A stretch of DNA of 64,000 nt from NCBI GenBank assembly GCA_903831255.1, contig CAIKWZ010000013.1, forward strand, positions 1 through 64,000, in the 5' to 3' direction. How positions within the stretch are numbered: position 1 is the first letter of the stretch; each line of letters starts with the position of its first letter. Origin of the DNA: an uncultured Alphaproteobacteria bacterium. Lineage in GTDB: Bacteria; Pseudomonadota; Alphaproteobacteria; Caulobacterales; Hyphomonadaceae. Under the pieces are notes generated by a model, which had not been told where the DNA came from, searched no databases, and saw only the letters and a list, made by a program, of their open reading frames with translations. A program made the translations under genes and the position numbers. This document shows, one piece after another, positions 43,530 through 53,427 of this stretch.

Positions 43530-44085
43530 CCAGCGCTCCCATCAGCTCACCCCGCTCCGCCGCCAGCTCCCGCTTCAGACCCCGTCTCGCCCGGGCCAGC
43601 AGGCTTTCGAGAGCCTCCACGCTCACCCCCAGATGCCGGGAGGCCTCGATGTTGGAGCACTCGTCAAAATAACACAGCACCAGCGCCGCCCGCTGACGTT
43701 CGGGCAGACGATCCAGAGCCGCCTGGACGCGCGCGCGTCGTTCCGCATCCTCCATCGGCCGAGTGGCTGAAGCGGCCGGATCGACAAGATCGGAAGGCGG
43801 CTCGCCGACGGTCCGGCGACGACGCCGCAGACGATCAAGACACAGGTTCAGAGCGACCCGATAGATCCAGGTCTCGAACTTCGCCTGGCCCGGCCGCCAG
43901 ACCGGCGCCTGGCGCCAGACCTTCAGAAACACCTCCTGAGAGACATCTTCCGCCTCGCTCGGGTCGCTCAGCATCCGCCGGGACAGCGCGAGAATGCGGG
44001 ACAGGTGCCGACGTACAAGGCTGGCGGCGGCGCCGGCGTCGCCGGCCCCGATCCTGACGAGCAGATCCTCATCGGGATCCCTCAT
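43519..44085 (-). CDS. ECF-family RNA polymerase sigma factor
   Basis: 188 aa. Region 2 (AEDVSQEVFLKVWRQAPVW then FETWIYRVALNLCLDRLRRR) recognises the -10 element, and region 4 (LPERQRAALVLCYFDECSNIEASRHLGVSVEALESLLARAR) the -35. Typical ECF size and layout without regions 1 and 3. It starts an operon with the membrane anti-sigma protein and the Spy-like protein. The 202 bases upstream (44086-44287) have no gene; a GGAAAC motif near 44200 is too close to the following CGTT to be a convincing autoregulated ECF promoter. Confidence 0.88.
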   Translation of the reverse strand: MRDPDEDLLVRIGAGDAGAAASLVRRHLSRILALSRRMLSDPSEAEDVSQEVFLKVWRQAPVWRPGQAKFETWIYRVALNLCLDRLRRRRRTVGEPPSDLVDPAASATRPMEDAERRARVQAALDRLPERQRAALVLCYFDECSNIEASRHLGVSVEALESLLARARRGLKRELAAERGELMGALDGD

Positions 44086-44287
44086 GACCGCTTCAGCTCC
44101 CCTGCAACGTCCTCAGCCCGCTGGCGCTCAGGCCCCCCCACCATGAGGGAGGGCCGCGCCCCACCATATTCTTGTCATCTAACGCCGGAACAAGGGTGTT
44201 TCCGTCGCGACATACCGCTGTTGTATCGTCCTGCGGCGCTTTCGCCGCGGCTTCCGGCGGCCGCCGCACCCTTCGCCGGGAGGCGCC

Positions 44288-47140
44288 TTAAGCGATCGGA
44301 GGGCCTTCCGGGGCCGCGGTCTCCCCGCCAAGGGCGCCGACGCGTCGCGACCGAAGGTCGGAGACGGCCTTCTGCCGGGCCAGCAGATCCGCCTCCAGCT
44401 GCTCGAAGCTCGCCTCCCCGAGATGAGCGGCGAGCCAGGCCTTCAGGGCCGGCGACGCCGTCGCCGGATCAAAACCGTCCCCGGCTGCGATCCGAAGGGC
44501 CTGCTGAAGGTCCAGCTGCAGAACCAGACCCCGCTCGAGAATGCCCGCCTCCTCAGCGGTGAGGCGTCCTGCGGCGCGCAGAGCGTGAATCGCCCACAGA
44601 GAGGCCGGGTCGCTGACCTCAGGAGCCTCGCCCGCCGCTCTCAGGATTTCGCACTGGATGACAAATTCAACGTCGACCAGCCCGCCCGGGGCAAGCTTGA
44701 GGTCCCAGTGCGAGCGCGCCGGGCGTTCACGCGCCATGCGTCTGCGCATGTCGGCGACGTCATCGACAATGGCCGGATCGGCGCTCTTTCGCTTCAGGGC
44801 GCGGCGAACCGCATCGTTGATGCGATGGCGCAGCGCCGGATCGCCCGCCACCGGCCGCAGGCGCGTCAGCGCCATGAACTCCCACGTCCACGCCTCACCC
44901 TCATAGTAACGCTCAAAGGACGAGAACTGGACCGCCACAGGTCCGGCCCGACCCGATGGTCGAAGCTGAGTGTCGACCTCGTAAAGAAGGCCCTCTTCGG
45001 TCGGCGCGGAGAGAGCGGCGATCAGACGCTGAACAAAACGCGGAGCGAGACTGTCGCCGGGCGCGGTCTCGTCACGCTCATAGATAAGCATGAGGTCGAG
45101 ATCCGAGGATGCGGAAAGCTCGCGCCCGCCAAACTTACCCAGAGCGCAAACCGCCCACCGACCAATGGTTCCCTCGAACCGCGCCAGCACCTCCGCCTCC
45201 GCCGCATCCGCGAGCGCGGAGACGCACGCATCGGCGAGATCGGCATAGGCTGCGCCGGCTTCATTGGCGCGGATCGTTCCGCGCAGAAGCTGATAGCCGA
45301 TGCGGAACGTCTCCTCGCGATGAAAGCGCCGGGCGATGTTGAGCTGTCCTTCGAAGTCCTCGCCCCGCGCAATCAGCGCCCGCAGCATGGTCTCGCGCTG
45401 CCCGTCCGGCTCGCGCGAAACGGGGACGGAAAAACGCGGCTCCAGCATCGCATCCAGAAGCGCCGGACGACGCGCAAGATCTGTCGCCAGCTTCGGGGCA
45501 AACGCCATCGTCGCGATAAGATCGCGCGTCAACGCCGGCTCGGCGAGCATCATCGACAGGGTCTGCACGCCCGCCGGCAAGGCCTCGAAAAACGATGTGA
45601 ACCTTTCAAAGGCAAGGTCCGGCTGACCGATCTCCGACATGGTCGTCAGAAGACGGGGGCCCAGCGTCGTCAGCAGCTGCCGGCCGCGGGCGGACCGCGT
45701 GGCGGGGGTGCCGCCCCGATGCCAGGCCTGAATGGTCCGGATAACCCGGGAAGGATCGGAAAAGCCCATCTCCCTCAGCGTCTCGACGGTTCCAGGGTCC
45801 TCGTCGACACCCGTGAACATGAGGTTCCCGCCCTTTCCGGCGAGCTGCTCTTCCTGGGCGAACAGATCGGAATAGGCGCCATGAACCCGATTGCGCACCC
45901 GGGCGATGTCGACTTCGAAGTCCTCCTCCCGGACATATCCCGCCAGACGAGCGATCCTTGATCGCTTCTCGGGAATGTCAGGGAGGTGATGGGTCTGCTC
46001 GTCATTGACCATCTGGATGCGATGTTCGACCGCCCGCAGAAAATCATAGGCCGTGAGCAACTCGTCGCGCATCTCGCGAGGGGTCATGCCCGCTTCGGTC
46101 AGAGCCGCAAGCGCCGCCTTGGTGCCGGAGGCCCGTATGGCGGGTTTGCGGCCGCCCATGATCAGCTGCTGGACCTGAGTGAAGAACTCAATCTCCCTGA
46201 TCCCGCCGCGCCCGAGCTTCACCTCAAAATCCGCCGATGTGAGAGCGGCGTGGCGGCCATGGGCATGAATCTGGCGCTTGATCGAATGAATGTCGGCGAT
46301 CGCCGCATAGTCGAGATAGCGACGCCAGATGAAGGGCGCGATCGCATCGAGGTAGGCGGCCCCCGCTTTGCGATCGCCGGCGCACACACGGGCCTTGATA
46401 TGGGCCATGCGCTCCCAGTTCTGGCCGACGCTCTCATAATATGACAGGGCGAACTGGACCGAAATCGCCGGCGCCGTGGAAGACGGATCGGGACGCAGAC
46501 GCAGATCCGTCCTGAAAACGTAACCGTCCGCCGTGCGCTCCTCGAGAATACGGACGATATCCTTCGTCAGACGAACCATCGCCTCCTTCACGCGCGCCCT
46601 TGGGATAGGAACCACATCCAGATCGAAAAGCACGATCAGATCGATGTCGCTTGAGTAATTGAGCTCACGGGCGCCCATCTTGCCCATGGCCAGAATAAAC
46701 AGGCCCGGCAGCTCGTCGCTGTCGCGCACCTCCCCGAAGCGGCCTGAGGCCCAGGCGGCGCGTAACGCGATTTTCAGGGCGGTCTGAACGGCCGCATCCG
46801 CCAGATAGGTGAGGCTCGCAACCACCTGATCCAGCGTCCAGACGCCCGACAGGTCGGCGCCGGCGACCACGAGATGCGCGCCTTCCTTGAGGCGCCTCAT
46901 CCGGCTCATGGCCGCCTCAACGCTAGGCTCCTCAAGAGGCCCCATACGCATCGAGGCCTGAATGGCGCCGAGAGCGGAATCCGGACCGCTCGCGGCGAGA
47001 GCGGAGAGAACCGCTTCCTGCTGCCGGAAGAGACGCGCGAGATAGGGAGACTCAGCGCCCGCCAGTTCGAGTGCGCGCACCGGATCGCCCGCCGCCGCCG
47101 GCAGGGGCCCCAGTCCCAGTCGTGCGATTCGTCTCACCAT
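44288..47140 (-). CDS. glnE: Bifunctional glutamine synthetase adenylyltransferase/adenylyl-removing enzyme
   Basis: 950 aa, essentially the same length as E. coli GlnE (946). Two nucleotidyltransferase domains are visible, each with the catalytic G-x-D-x-D layout: N-terminal GKMGARELNYSSDIDLIVLFD and C-terminal GKFGGRELSASSDLDLMLIYE. The N-terminal domain removes AMP from glutamine synthetase and the C-terminal domain adds it, controlled by PII and glutamine. Last gene of the minus-strand run containing degP and a two-component pair, an arrangement shared with rhizobia; the 84-base gap upstream suggests partly independent expression. Confidence 0.95.
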   Translation of the reverse strand: MVRRIARLGLGPLPAAAGDPVRALELAGAESPYLARLFRQQEAVLSALAASGPDSALGAIQASMRMGPLEEPSVEAAMSRMRRLKEGAHLVVAGADLSGVWTLDQVVASLTYLADAAVQTALKIALRAAWASGRFGEVRDSDELPGLFILAMGKMGARELNYSSDIDLIVLFDLDVVPIPRARVKEAMVRLTKDIVRILEERTADGYVFRTDLRLRPDPSSTAPAISVQFALSYYESVGQNWERMAHIKARVCAGDRKAGAAYLDAIAPFIWRRYLDYAAIADIHSIKRQIHAHGRHAALTSADFEVKLGRGGIREIEFFTQVQQLIMGGRKPAIRASGTKAALAALTEAGMTPREMRDELLTAYDFLRAVEHRIQMVNDEQTHHLPDIPEKRSRIARLAGYVREEDFEVDIARVRNRVHGAYSDLFAQEEQLAGKGGNLMFTGVDEDPGTVETLREMGFSDPSRVIRTIQAWHRGGTPATRSARGRQLLTTLGPRLLTTMSEIGQPDLAFERFTSFFEALPAGVQTLSMMLAEPALTRDLIATMAFAPKLATDLARRPALLDAMLEPRFSVPVSREPDGQRETMLRALIARGEDFEGQLNIARRFHREETFRIGYQLLRGTIRANEAGAAYADLADACVSALADAAEAEVLARFEGTIGRWAVCALGKFGGRELSASSDLDLMLIYERDETAPGDSLAPRFVQRLIAALSAPTEEGLLYEVDTQLRPSGRAGPVAVQFSSFERYYEGEAWTWEFMALTRLRPVAGDPALRHRINDAVRRALKRKSADPAIVDDVADMRRRMARERPARSHWDLKLAPGGLVDVEFVIQCEILRAAGEAPEVSDPASLWAIHALRAAGRLTAEEAGILERGLVLQLDLQQALRIAAGDGFDPATASPALKAWLAAHLGEASFEQLEADLLARQKAVSDLRSRRVGALGGETAAPEGPPIA

Positions 47141-47224
47141 GGCGCAAACCTAGCCCAATCAACCGCGCCGTCCACCCGAGGGATCGGGCTCGTCTGTCCG
47201 GAACGAAAAGCCCCTCGGGAGAGC

Positions 47225-48622
47225 TCACGCACCAGGAAGAATCAAAGACGCCGTAAGACCCGGCGCATCCGGTCCGCCATCCCCATCCGAGAGGGAGAGC
47301 CGCCCGCGATGAGCCTCAGCGACCGCAGCGGCGAGGGACAGGCCAAGGCCGCTTCCCGGCAGAGTTCTCGACTGCTCGAGCCGCACAAAGCGCTCAATCA
47401 CACGCTCCCGATCCTCAGGAGGAACGCCGGGGCCGGAGTTCACGACCGCCAGCTCAACCTCACCCAGAGATGTGCGCCGAACCAGAAGGCGGACCGTGCC
47501 GGGAACGGGCGTGTACTTGACGGCGTTGTCCAGAAGATTCGCCAGCGCCTGGGCGATCAGATCCCGGTCGGCAGAGATAAAAAGCTGCGGGGAGGATGCA
47601 TAATCGAACGTCAGGCCCGCCTCCTCGCACACCGGTTCGTAGAGCTCGGCCAGCTCGTCGGTGATCGAGGCGGCGGCCAGTCGTCGGAACGATCCGGAAG
47701 CGCCGGCCTGAACGCGCGACAGGCGCAGGATGGCGCTGAAGGTGTCGAGAACGCCGTCGACATCGCCGATCGAACGTTCAAGCGCTGCGCGCTGGGCCTC
47801 GGGCGCGGTCTCCTTCAGACCGCCCTCGAGGCGGTTGCGAAGCCGGGTCAGCGGAGAGCGCAGATCGTGAGCGATCGAATCTCCCGCGGACCGGGAAGAA
47901 ATCACCAGACGCTCGAGCTTGGCGAGCATGGCGTTGATCTGCTCTGAGAGGCGATCGAACTCATCGCCCGACCCCAGAACCGGCGCGCGCCGCGAGAGGT
48001 CCCCGGTCATCACGTCTTCGGTCGTGCGGGCAAGAAGCTCCGCCCTTCGAGCGGCTGAACGGGAGATCACCACCCCGCCGATCAGAGACAGCACGAAGCC
48101 GACCGCCGCCGAACGCCACACGACCGTCGTGACGCGCCGGTTCACCTCTCCCAGCTCGCCGACATCATAGGCGACCAGAAGAACCCCTCCTCCGGACAGA
48201 CGGGAGATCCGTCCTTCTGCGGATCGACGGCTCGCCTCTCCCTCAGGCGTGCGGGCGACATACTCGAACCCGACATCGACCACCTGGGCGGCCGACGGCG
48301 CGGCCGCCGGAAGAACGTCGAAATCCCCGGAGATTTTGTCCCCGTCGGCATTCTGCAGAAGGTAGAAAAACTTGCCCCTGGCGGAGGAGCGTTCGGTCAC
48401 CGCCTGGTTCAGACGATCGAGACCGCCGCCGCGATAGGCGGCCGAAAGCTCCTGAAACTCAGCGTTGAGCTCGCTGTCAGCCTGCCGGGCGAGATAGCCG
48501 GCGGTCTCGGAGTAGAGATAGGCGAGCAGCACGCCTGCGAAGAGGATAAAAACCGAGGAATAAAGCAACGCCAGACGAAAGGTCGTCGTGCGCACCAGCG
48601 CCGGCAACCTTTTGATCCTCAT
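47225..48622 (-). CDS. Membrane sensor histidine kinase, partner of the adjacent OmpR-type regulator
   Basis: 465 aa. Two membrane segments (about residues 15-37 and 170-188) bracket a 130-residue periplasmic domain. HAMP region, then HisKA with DSIAHDLRSPLTRLR (His252) and HATPase (LANLLDNAVKY, NSGPGVPPED, PGSGLGLSLAAAV). ATG overlaps the response-regulator stop by 4 bases. The pair lies between degP and glnE as in rhizobia and Caulobacter-type genomes. Signal unknown; proximity to degP suggests envelope stress. Confidence 0.88.
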   Translation of the reverse strand: MRIKRLPALVRTTTFRLALLYSSVFILFAGVLLAYLYSETAGYLARQADSELNAEFQELSAAYRGGGLDRLNQAVTERSSARGKFFYLLQNADGDKISGDFDVLPAAAPSAAQVVDVGFEYVARTPEGEASRRSAEGRISRLSGGGVLLVAYDVGELGEVNRRVTTVVWRSAAVGFVLSLIGGVVISRSAARRAELLARTTEDVMTGDLSRRAPVLGSGDEFDRLSEQINAMLAKLERLVISSRSAGDSIAHDLRSPLTRLRNRLEGGLKETAPEAQRAALERSIGDVDGVLDTFSAILRLSRVQAGASGSFRRLAAASITDELAELYEPVCEEAGLTFDYASSPQLFISADRDLIAQALANLLDNAVKYTPVPGTVRLLVRRTSLGEVELAVVNSGPGVPPEDRERVIERFVRLEQSRTLPGSGLGLSLAAAVAEAHRGRLSLSDGDGGPDAPGLTASLILPGA

Positions 48623-49290
48623 GCCTCAAGACGGTATCCCGCCCCCCGCACGGTGTGCAGAAGCGGACGGTTGAAGTCCTTGTCGATCTTGCCCCGCAGT
48701 CGGGAGATGTGAACGTCGATGACGTTCGTCTGAGGATCGAAATGATAGTCCCAGACCTTCTCGAGAAGCATGGTCCGGGTCACGACCTGCCCGGCATGCC
48801 GCATCAGAAACTCCAGCAGGCGGAACTCCCGCGGCTGAAGATCGATCTTCACCCCGTCGCGCAGCACGGTTCGCGAGAGAAGGTCCATCTCGAGGCCGCC
48901 CACGCTCAGACGGGTCGCAGGCGCTTCGCCCTGACCGCGCCGGCCCAGCGCCTCGACACGCGCAACCAGCTCTGTCGGCGCATAAGGCTTGATCAGATAG
49001 TCGTCGCCTCCGGCCTGAAGCCCCTCCACGCGGTGGTCCACCTCACCCAGGGCTGAGAGGAACAACGCCGGGGCGCGTCCCCCGCCCTCGCGATAGCTCC
49101 TGAGCAGCCGCAAACCATCCATGCCAGGCAGCATGCGGTCGACCACAAGGGCGTCGTAATCGCCGTCCCTCGCCTGATGAAGCCCGGCCTCCCCATCGCC
49201 GCGGATATCAACCGCATGGCCGGCCTCCACGAGAACGCGCTTCACGAACGCGGCGGCGTCCGCATCATCCTCGATGACCAGAACCTTCAT
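48619..49290 (-). CDS. OmpR-family response regulator
   Basis: 223 aa. Receiver domain with acidic pair EDD (residues 7-9), phosphoacceptor Asp51 in VVDRMLPGMDG, and Lys in LIKPYAP. C-terminal winged-helix DNA-binding domain (REFRLLEFLMRHAGQVVTRTMLLEKVW, then NVIDVHISRLRGKID and HTVRGAGYRL). It starts 12 bases after degP and overlaps the kinase gene. Likely targets envelope genes including degP; not shown by the sequence. Confidence 0.92.
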   Translation of the reverse strand: MKVLVIEDDADAAAFVKRVLVEAGHAVDIRGDGEAGLHQARDGDYDALVVDRMLPGMDGLRLLRSYREGGGRAPALFLSALGEVDHRVEGLQAGGDDYLIKPYAPTELVARVEALGRRGQGEAPATRLSVGGLEMDLLSRTVLRDGVKIDLQPREFRLLEFLMRHAGQVVTRTMLLEKVWDYHFDPQTNVIDVHISRLRGKIDKDFNRPLLHTVRGAGYRLEA

Positions 49291-49302
49291 GGATGGACGG
49301 AC

Positions 49303-50835
49303 CTATTCCGGCTTGATCTCGATGGGCAGAAGGGTCGTCGTCTCGCCGCGTCCGATGGACAGGGCGATGTTCTCCTTGCCCTCCTTCAGCGACTGGGCAA
49401 TCAGATCTTCCAGATCCTTCGGCGTCTTAAGAGGCTTGTTGTTGGCGGCGAGAAGCGCATCTCCCGGAAGGATCTGGGCGCGCCCGAGGGGGCCGCGACG
49501 CTCGACAGTGACAACAATCAGACCCGTTCCCGAAGCTGCAGGCTGGAAGCGCTGAGCTTCCGTCGCCGACAGGGGACGAACCGTCGCGCCAAGGACGCTC
49601 ACATCGCCCGGAGCGGATTTCGGCGGCTCGACCTCAACCCGGGGCTGAGGAATGGCGGGAACCTGACCGAGCTTGGGATCACGCTCCTTCACGGTCACCA
49701 TGACGATCTGTTCCTTGCCGTCGCGAATGATCTTGAAGGCGTTGCGTGATCCGGCGAGCAGGCTGCCCACACGCTGCGTGAGGTCGCGGCTGTCCTTCAC
49801 AGCATCTTCGTTGACAGCGATGATGATGTCGTCGCGACGGATACCGCTCTGCTCAGCCGGGCCGTCAGCCGTCAGCTTGCGGACGATGGCGCCCTTGTCG
49901 GACTTGAGGTCGAGAGCCTCCGCCAGACGGCGATCGAGGCTCTGAATCTCCACGCCGAGCCAGCCGCGAACCACTTTGCCGTTCTTGATCAGGGTGTCGG
50001 TGATCTTCTGGGCGGCGCCCGCCTCGATCGCAAAGCCGATGCCGACGCTTCCCCCGCCCGTGTCGGAGAAGATGGCCGTGTTCACGCCGATGACCTGGCC
50101 CTGAAGATTGAAGGTGGGGCCGCCGGAGTTACCGCGATTGATGGGCGCGTCGACCTGGATGAAGTCGTTATAGTTGCCGCCGGTCAGCTCCCGTCCGTCC
50201 GCCGAGACGATGCCCGCGGTCGCCGTGCCGCCAAGGCCGAACGGGTTGCCGAGCGCCACCACCCAGTCGCCCACGCGAGGCTTCGAACGCGTGGCGAACT
50301 GAACATAGGGATAGACCCCGGTCTTCTTGACCTTCAGCACAGCAAGATCCGTCTGCTCGTCCTTGCCGATGATCTCGGTCTCAAGCTCTTCGCCGTCCTT
50401 GAGAATGACGATCACCTCACGAGCGTTTTCAACAACGTGATTGTTGGTGACGATGTGGCCGGTCGCCGAAATGAAGAAGCCCGATCCGAGCGAGCGGCCT
50501 TCCGAGTCCTGCTCCGGCTCGCTACCTTCCTCCTCGCCGCCCTTGTCCTTGCCGAACTGATCCTCGTACTCGTCAAATCCAGGCAGACCGCGGAACGGAT
50601 TGAACTGCTTCTCCAGCTTCGAGGTCTTGACCTCTGTGGTCACCACGACGCTCACCACCGCCGGGCTCACCCGGTCGATGAGCTCGGCGAAACTCATGGG
50701 CGCTCCGGCCGGAGGGGCCACGCTGATCGGCTTGGGCGCCTGAGCGAAGGCGACAGGGGCGGCCGCCGTCAACGCTGCGGCGAGACCCGCGGTGAGAAGC
50801 ATCCCGGACAGGCGGACAGATTTGACCATCTTCAT
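49303..50835 (-). CDS. degP: Do-family periplasmic serine endoprotease
   Basis: 510 aa. ATG 50835 with GAGAGAAG upstream is preferred over longer readings. Signal peptide ends AFAQ near residue 32. The protease domain has the triad VTNNHVV (His), QTDLAVLKV (Asp) and RGNSGGPTF (Ser), followed by two PDZ domains (RGWLGVEIQS and the C-terminal SGTGLIVVTVERRGPLG). Residues about 85-115 are an acidic insertion (GKDKGGEEEGSEPEQDSEG) in the place of the LA loop. It degrades or refolds damaged envelope proteins. A promoter-like pair lies upstream; the RR/HK pair follows. Confidence 0.92.
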   Translation of the reverse strand: MKMVKSVRLSGMLLTAGLAAALTAAAPVAFAQAPKPISVAPPAGAPMSFAELIDRVSPAVVSVVVTTEVKTSKLEKQFNPFRGLPGFDEYEDQFGKDKGGEEEGSEPEQDSEGRSLGSGFFISATGHIVTNNHVVENAREVIVILKDGEELETEIIGKDEQTDLAVLKVKKTGVYPYVQFATRSKPRVGDWVVALGNPFGLGGTATAGIVSADGRELTGGNYNDFIQVDAPINRGNSGGPTFNLQGQVIGVNTAIFSDTGGGSVGIGFAIEAGAAQKITDTLIKNGKVVRGWLGVEIQSLDRRLAEALDLKSDKGAIVRKLTADGPAEQSGIRRDDIIIAVNEDAVKDSRDLTQRVGSLLAGSRNAFKIIRDGKEQIVMVTVKERDPKLGQVPAIPQPRVEVEPPKSAPGDVSVLGATVRPLSATEAQRFQPAASGTGLIVVTVERRGPLGRAQILPGDALLAANNKPLKTPKDLEDLIAQSLKEGKENIALSIGRGETTTLLPIEIKPE

Positions 50836-50876
50836 TCGACTTCTCTCACTGCACCCGCGACAAGCGGACATGACCC

Positions 50877-50904
50877 ATACTAGACGCGATCGAGGTTCGC
50901 ACAA
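50877..50904 (-). promoter_or_regulatory. Putative promoter of the degP operon
   Basis: On the minus strand TTGTGC (50904-50899), 16-base spacer, TAGTAT (50882-50877). Leader of about 35 nt to the ATG at 50835. It lies in the 223-base gap between ccmH and degP, which has no gene. A GAACC just after the -35 is reminiscent of envelope-stress (sigma-E-like) -35 elements, but the spacing to TCTAGT is too short for that class. Confidence 0.35.
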
Positions 50905-51058
50905 CCGTATCGCCCGAAGAGAGGCGCCGATCCCTGATCGCTCCCCTCATCGCCCGAAACCAGAGCCTACAATACGGCAAAGTTGGGGCGTGACCAGCAT
51001 CTCCGGACGCCGCCCCTCCCTCACCCCGCCGAGCCCATAACCCTCGCGCCGTCACCGG

Positions 51059-51469
51059 TCATGCGTCGCGCCCCACCTCGCCCTCATCGGCCAGAGGGGG
51101 CAGGTTACGCGTGCGGGAGCGGGCGATCCGCGCCGAGATCATGGCCCCCACACCAATCAGGAGTGTGAAGGGGAACAGCCAGATGAGCATCCCGAAGCCG
51201 TCAAGCGGCGGCCGAAAGAGCACAAACGTCCCGTAGCGGTCCGAAAAGAACTGCCGAACCTCCGAATCGCTCGAGCCTTCGGCGATCTGGGAGCGGATGG
51301 TCCGACGCATGTCGACGGCGATATCGGCGGTCGACTGGGAGACAGGCTCGTTCTCGCAAACCACGCAGCGGATCTCCCGCATCAGCGCCTGAGCCCTCGC
51401 CTCCCGGAGAGGATCCTCGAGAGGCGCATCAGGCCCCGCTGCAATCATCAGGGCAAGTGCGAGGATCAC
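51059..51469 (-). CDS. ccmH: Cytochrome c maturation protein CcmH (CycL)
   Basis: 136 aa. Short signal, then the redox motif RCVVCENEP (Cys35, Cys38) corresponding to the LRCxxC of CcmH, SQSTADIAVDMRRTIRSQIAEG, SDRYGTFVLFRPP, and one membrane segment near residue 105. It reduces the apocytochrome CXXCH and works with CcmF in haem ligation. Overlaps the ccmF stop by 4 bases. Confidence 0.92.
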   Translation of the reverse strand: MILALALMIAAGPDAPLEDPLREARAQALMREIRCVVCENEPVSQSTADIAVDMRRTIRSQIAEGSSDSEVRQFFSDRYGTFVLFRPPLDGFGMLIWLFPFTLLIGVGAMISARIARSRTRNLPPLADEGEVGRDA

Positions 51470-53427
51470 GCCGGCGCCTCCGCTCCTGACTGAACATCCG
51501 TAACGGGCGAGGCTGGGGCCGCCTCAGGGGCAGAGACCGGAACGTCTCGCCGGCGACGGCTGACCAGAGACAGGAAGCCGCCCAGCGCAATGAGGATCGC
51601 ACCCCCAAACACCCAGTCGATCAGGGGATGATGGGACAGACGGACCCGCCAGGCCCCTGGCGTCTCGCGCACCTGGTCGCCGAGAGCGACATAGACGTCC
51701 CCACCCAGCGTCTTGCGAATGGCCACTTCCGTCGTCGGCGTACCCGCGGCGGGATAGAAACGCTTCTGAGGCGTCATGACCTCCTCAACGCCGCCCCGGG
51801 TGACCACGATCTGCGCCTCGGTCGCGTAATAGTTCGCTCCCTCAATCTCCCTCACGCCCTCGAAGCGAAAGGTACGCCCGCGCATCTCGGCGCTCTCGCC
51901 CGGCGAGAGCACAAAGGTCTGATCGCGCCGCGCGGCTGTCTCGACCGCAGCGCCCACCACGAACAGACCCAATCCGACATGAGCGATCGTCATCCCCCAG
52001 ACGGAGGCCGACAACCCCAGAGCACGCACCCAGCCGCCCGGCGAGATGCGACGGGAAAGGTCCATCAGGGCGCCGGCGACGACCCAGGCGCCGATCGCCA
52101 CCCCTGGCAGGATCCAGGGAGACTGACGATAAAAGCCGAAGGCGACCCCTGCGGCCAGAAGCGACAGGGCCCCGGCCACAGCGAAGCGCGGCAGCATCGG
52201 AGCGAGCTCGGCCCGGCGCCAGGTCGCCGCCTGGGCGAAGGGCAGAAACAGGAACAGAATGCCCATCATCGGCGCCAGAGTGAGCTGGAAATAGGGCTCG
52301 CCGATCGACATCGACGCGCCCACAGCCTGCCCGAACAGGGGCAGAACGGTGCCGAACAGCACCAGGGCGGCCGCCACCGACAGGAAGAGATTGTTCAGAA
52401 CCAGCGCCCCTTCCCGACTGACCGGATCAAACTCCGGCCCCGCCAGAAGCTTGGGGGCCCGCCAGGCGTAAAGGGTGAAGGCCCCGCCGCCCGCCGCCGC
52501 CAGCCCGGCCAGAAGAAGAAGACCCCGCTCCGGGTCCACCGCAAAGGCGTGAACCGAGGTCAGGACGCCCGAGCGCACGAGAAACGCGCCCAGTATGGAC
52601 AGGCAGAACGCCAGAACAGCGAGAAAGGCCGTCCATGCGCTCATGCCGCCCCGCTTCTGGGTGACGATCAGGGAGTGAACCAGAGCCGCCCCGACGAGCC
52701 AGGGCATGAAGGAGGCGTTTTCAACCGGATCCCAGAACCACCAGCCGCCCCAGCCGAGCTCATAATAGGCCCAGATGGCGCCGAGCGAGATGCCGACCGA
52801 CAGGAAGCTCCAGGCGGCCAGAGCCCAGGGACGCGTCCGACGCGCCCAGTCGCGATCAATGCGTCCGAGAATAAGCCCGGCCGCCGCAATCGAAAACACG
52901 AAGGAAAAGCCGACATAGCCCAGATAAAGGAAGGGCGGATGAAGGGCGAGAGCGGGATCCTGAAGCAGGGGATTGAGACCGCCGCCGTCCAGCGGCGCGG
53001 GATCAAGCCGGGTGAAGGGGCTGGAGGCGAAGACCAGATAGGCGAGCGAGGCGGCCGTCAGCAGACCCTGAACGCCCAGCGCCCGATCGCGGAGCGCATC
53101 GGCCCGCATGGTCAGAGCCGCCGCCGCGCCATAGCCCGCCATGATCACGCACCAGAGGAGCATGGAGCCCTCGTGATTGCCCCAGGCGCCCGCGACCCGA
53201 TAGAGCATGGGCTTCAGGGAGTGCGAGTTGCCTGCGACCAGCGCCAGGGAGAAATCGAGGGTCACAAAAGAGACGATGAGCGCCCCGAAGGCGCCGATCG
53301 ATGTGAGGCTGGTGACGAGAGCCAGACGCCTCGCCGGCTCTCCGCCCGAGGTGAGGCCGATCAGGCTCTGAGCAAGAGCGGAGGCGAGGGCCAGAAACGC
53401 CAGAAGATGCCCGATTTCCGCGATCAC
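51466..53427 (-). CDS. ccmF: Cytochrome c-type haem ligase subunit CcmF (CycK)
   Basis: 653 aa, usual length, with many membrane segments. The tryptophan-rich haem-binding WWD region reads WGGWWFWDPVENASFMPWL, preceded by AIWAYYELG; conserved His residues in the flanking loops include HNGS-like NHEGSMLLW. It attaches haem to apocytochrome c at the periplasmic face. Overlaps both neighbours by 4 bases (ccmE upstream, ccmH downstream), so translation of the three is coupled. Confidence 0.95.
   Translation of the reverse strand: MIAEIGHLLAFLALASALAQSLIGLTSGGEPARRLALVTSLTSIGAFGALIVSFVTLDFSLALVAGNSHSLKPMLYRVAGAWGNHEGSMLLWCVIMAGYGAAAALTMRADALRDRALGVQGLLTAASLAYLVFASSPFTRLDPAPLDGGGLNPLLQDPALALHPPFLYLGYVGFSFVFSIAAAGLILGRIDRDWARRTRPWALAAWSFLSVGISLGAIWAYYELGWGGWWFWDPVENASFMPWLVGAALVHSLIVTQKRGGMSAWTAFLAVLAFCLSILGAFLVRSGVLTSVHAFAVDPERGLLLLAGLAAAGGGAFTLYAWRAPKLLAGPEFDPVSREGALVLNNLFLSVAAALVLFGTVLPLFGQAVGASMSIGEPYFQLTLAPMMGILFLFLPFAQAATWRRAELAPMLPRFAVAGALSLLAAGVAFGFYRQSPWILPGVAIGAWVVAGALMDLSRRISPGGWVRALGLSASVWGMTIAHVGLGLFVVGAAVETAARRDQTFVLSPGESAEMRGRTFRFEGVREIEGANYYATEAQIVVTRGGVEEVMTPQKRFYPAAGTPTTEVAIRKTLGGDVYVALGDQVRETPGAWRVRLSHHPLIDWVFGGAILIALGGFLSLVSRRRRDVPVSAPEAAPASPVTDVQSGAEAPA

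Noticed and set aside
44190-44215. Possible self-regulated ECF promoter (GGAAAC ... CGTT) upstream of the sigma gene
   Set aside because: The distance between the two elements is several bases shorter than in known ECF promoters.
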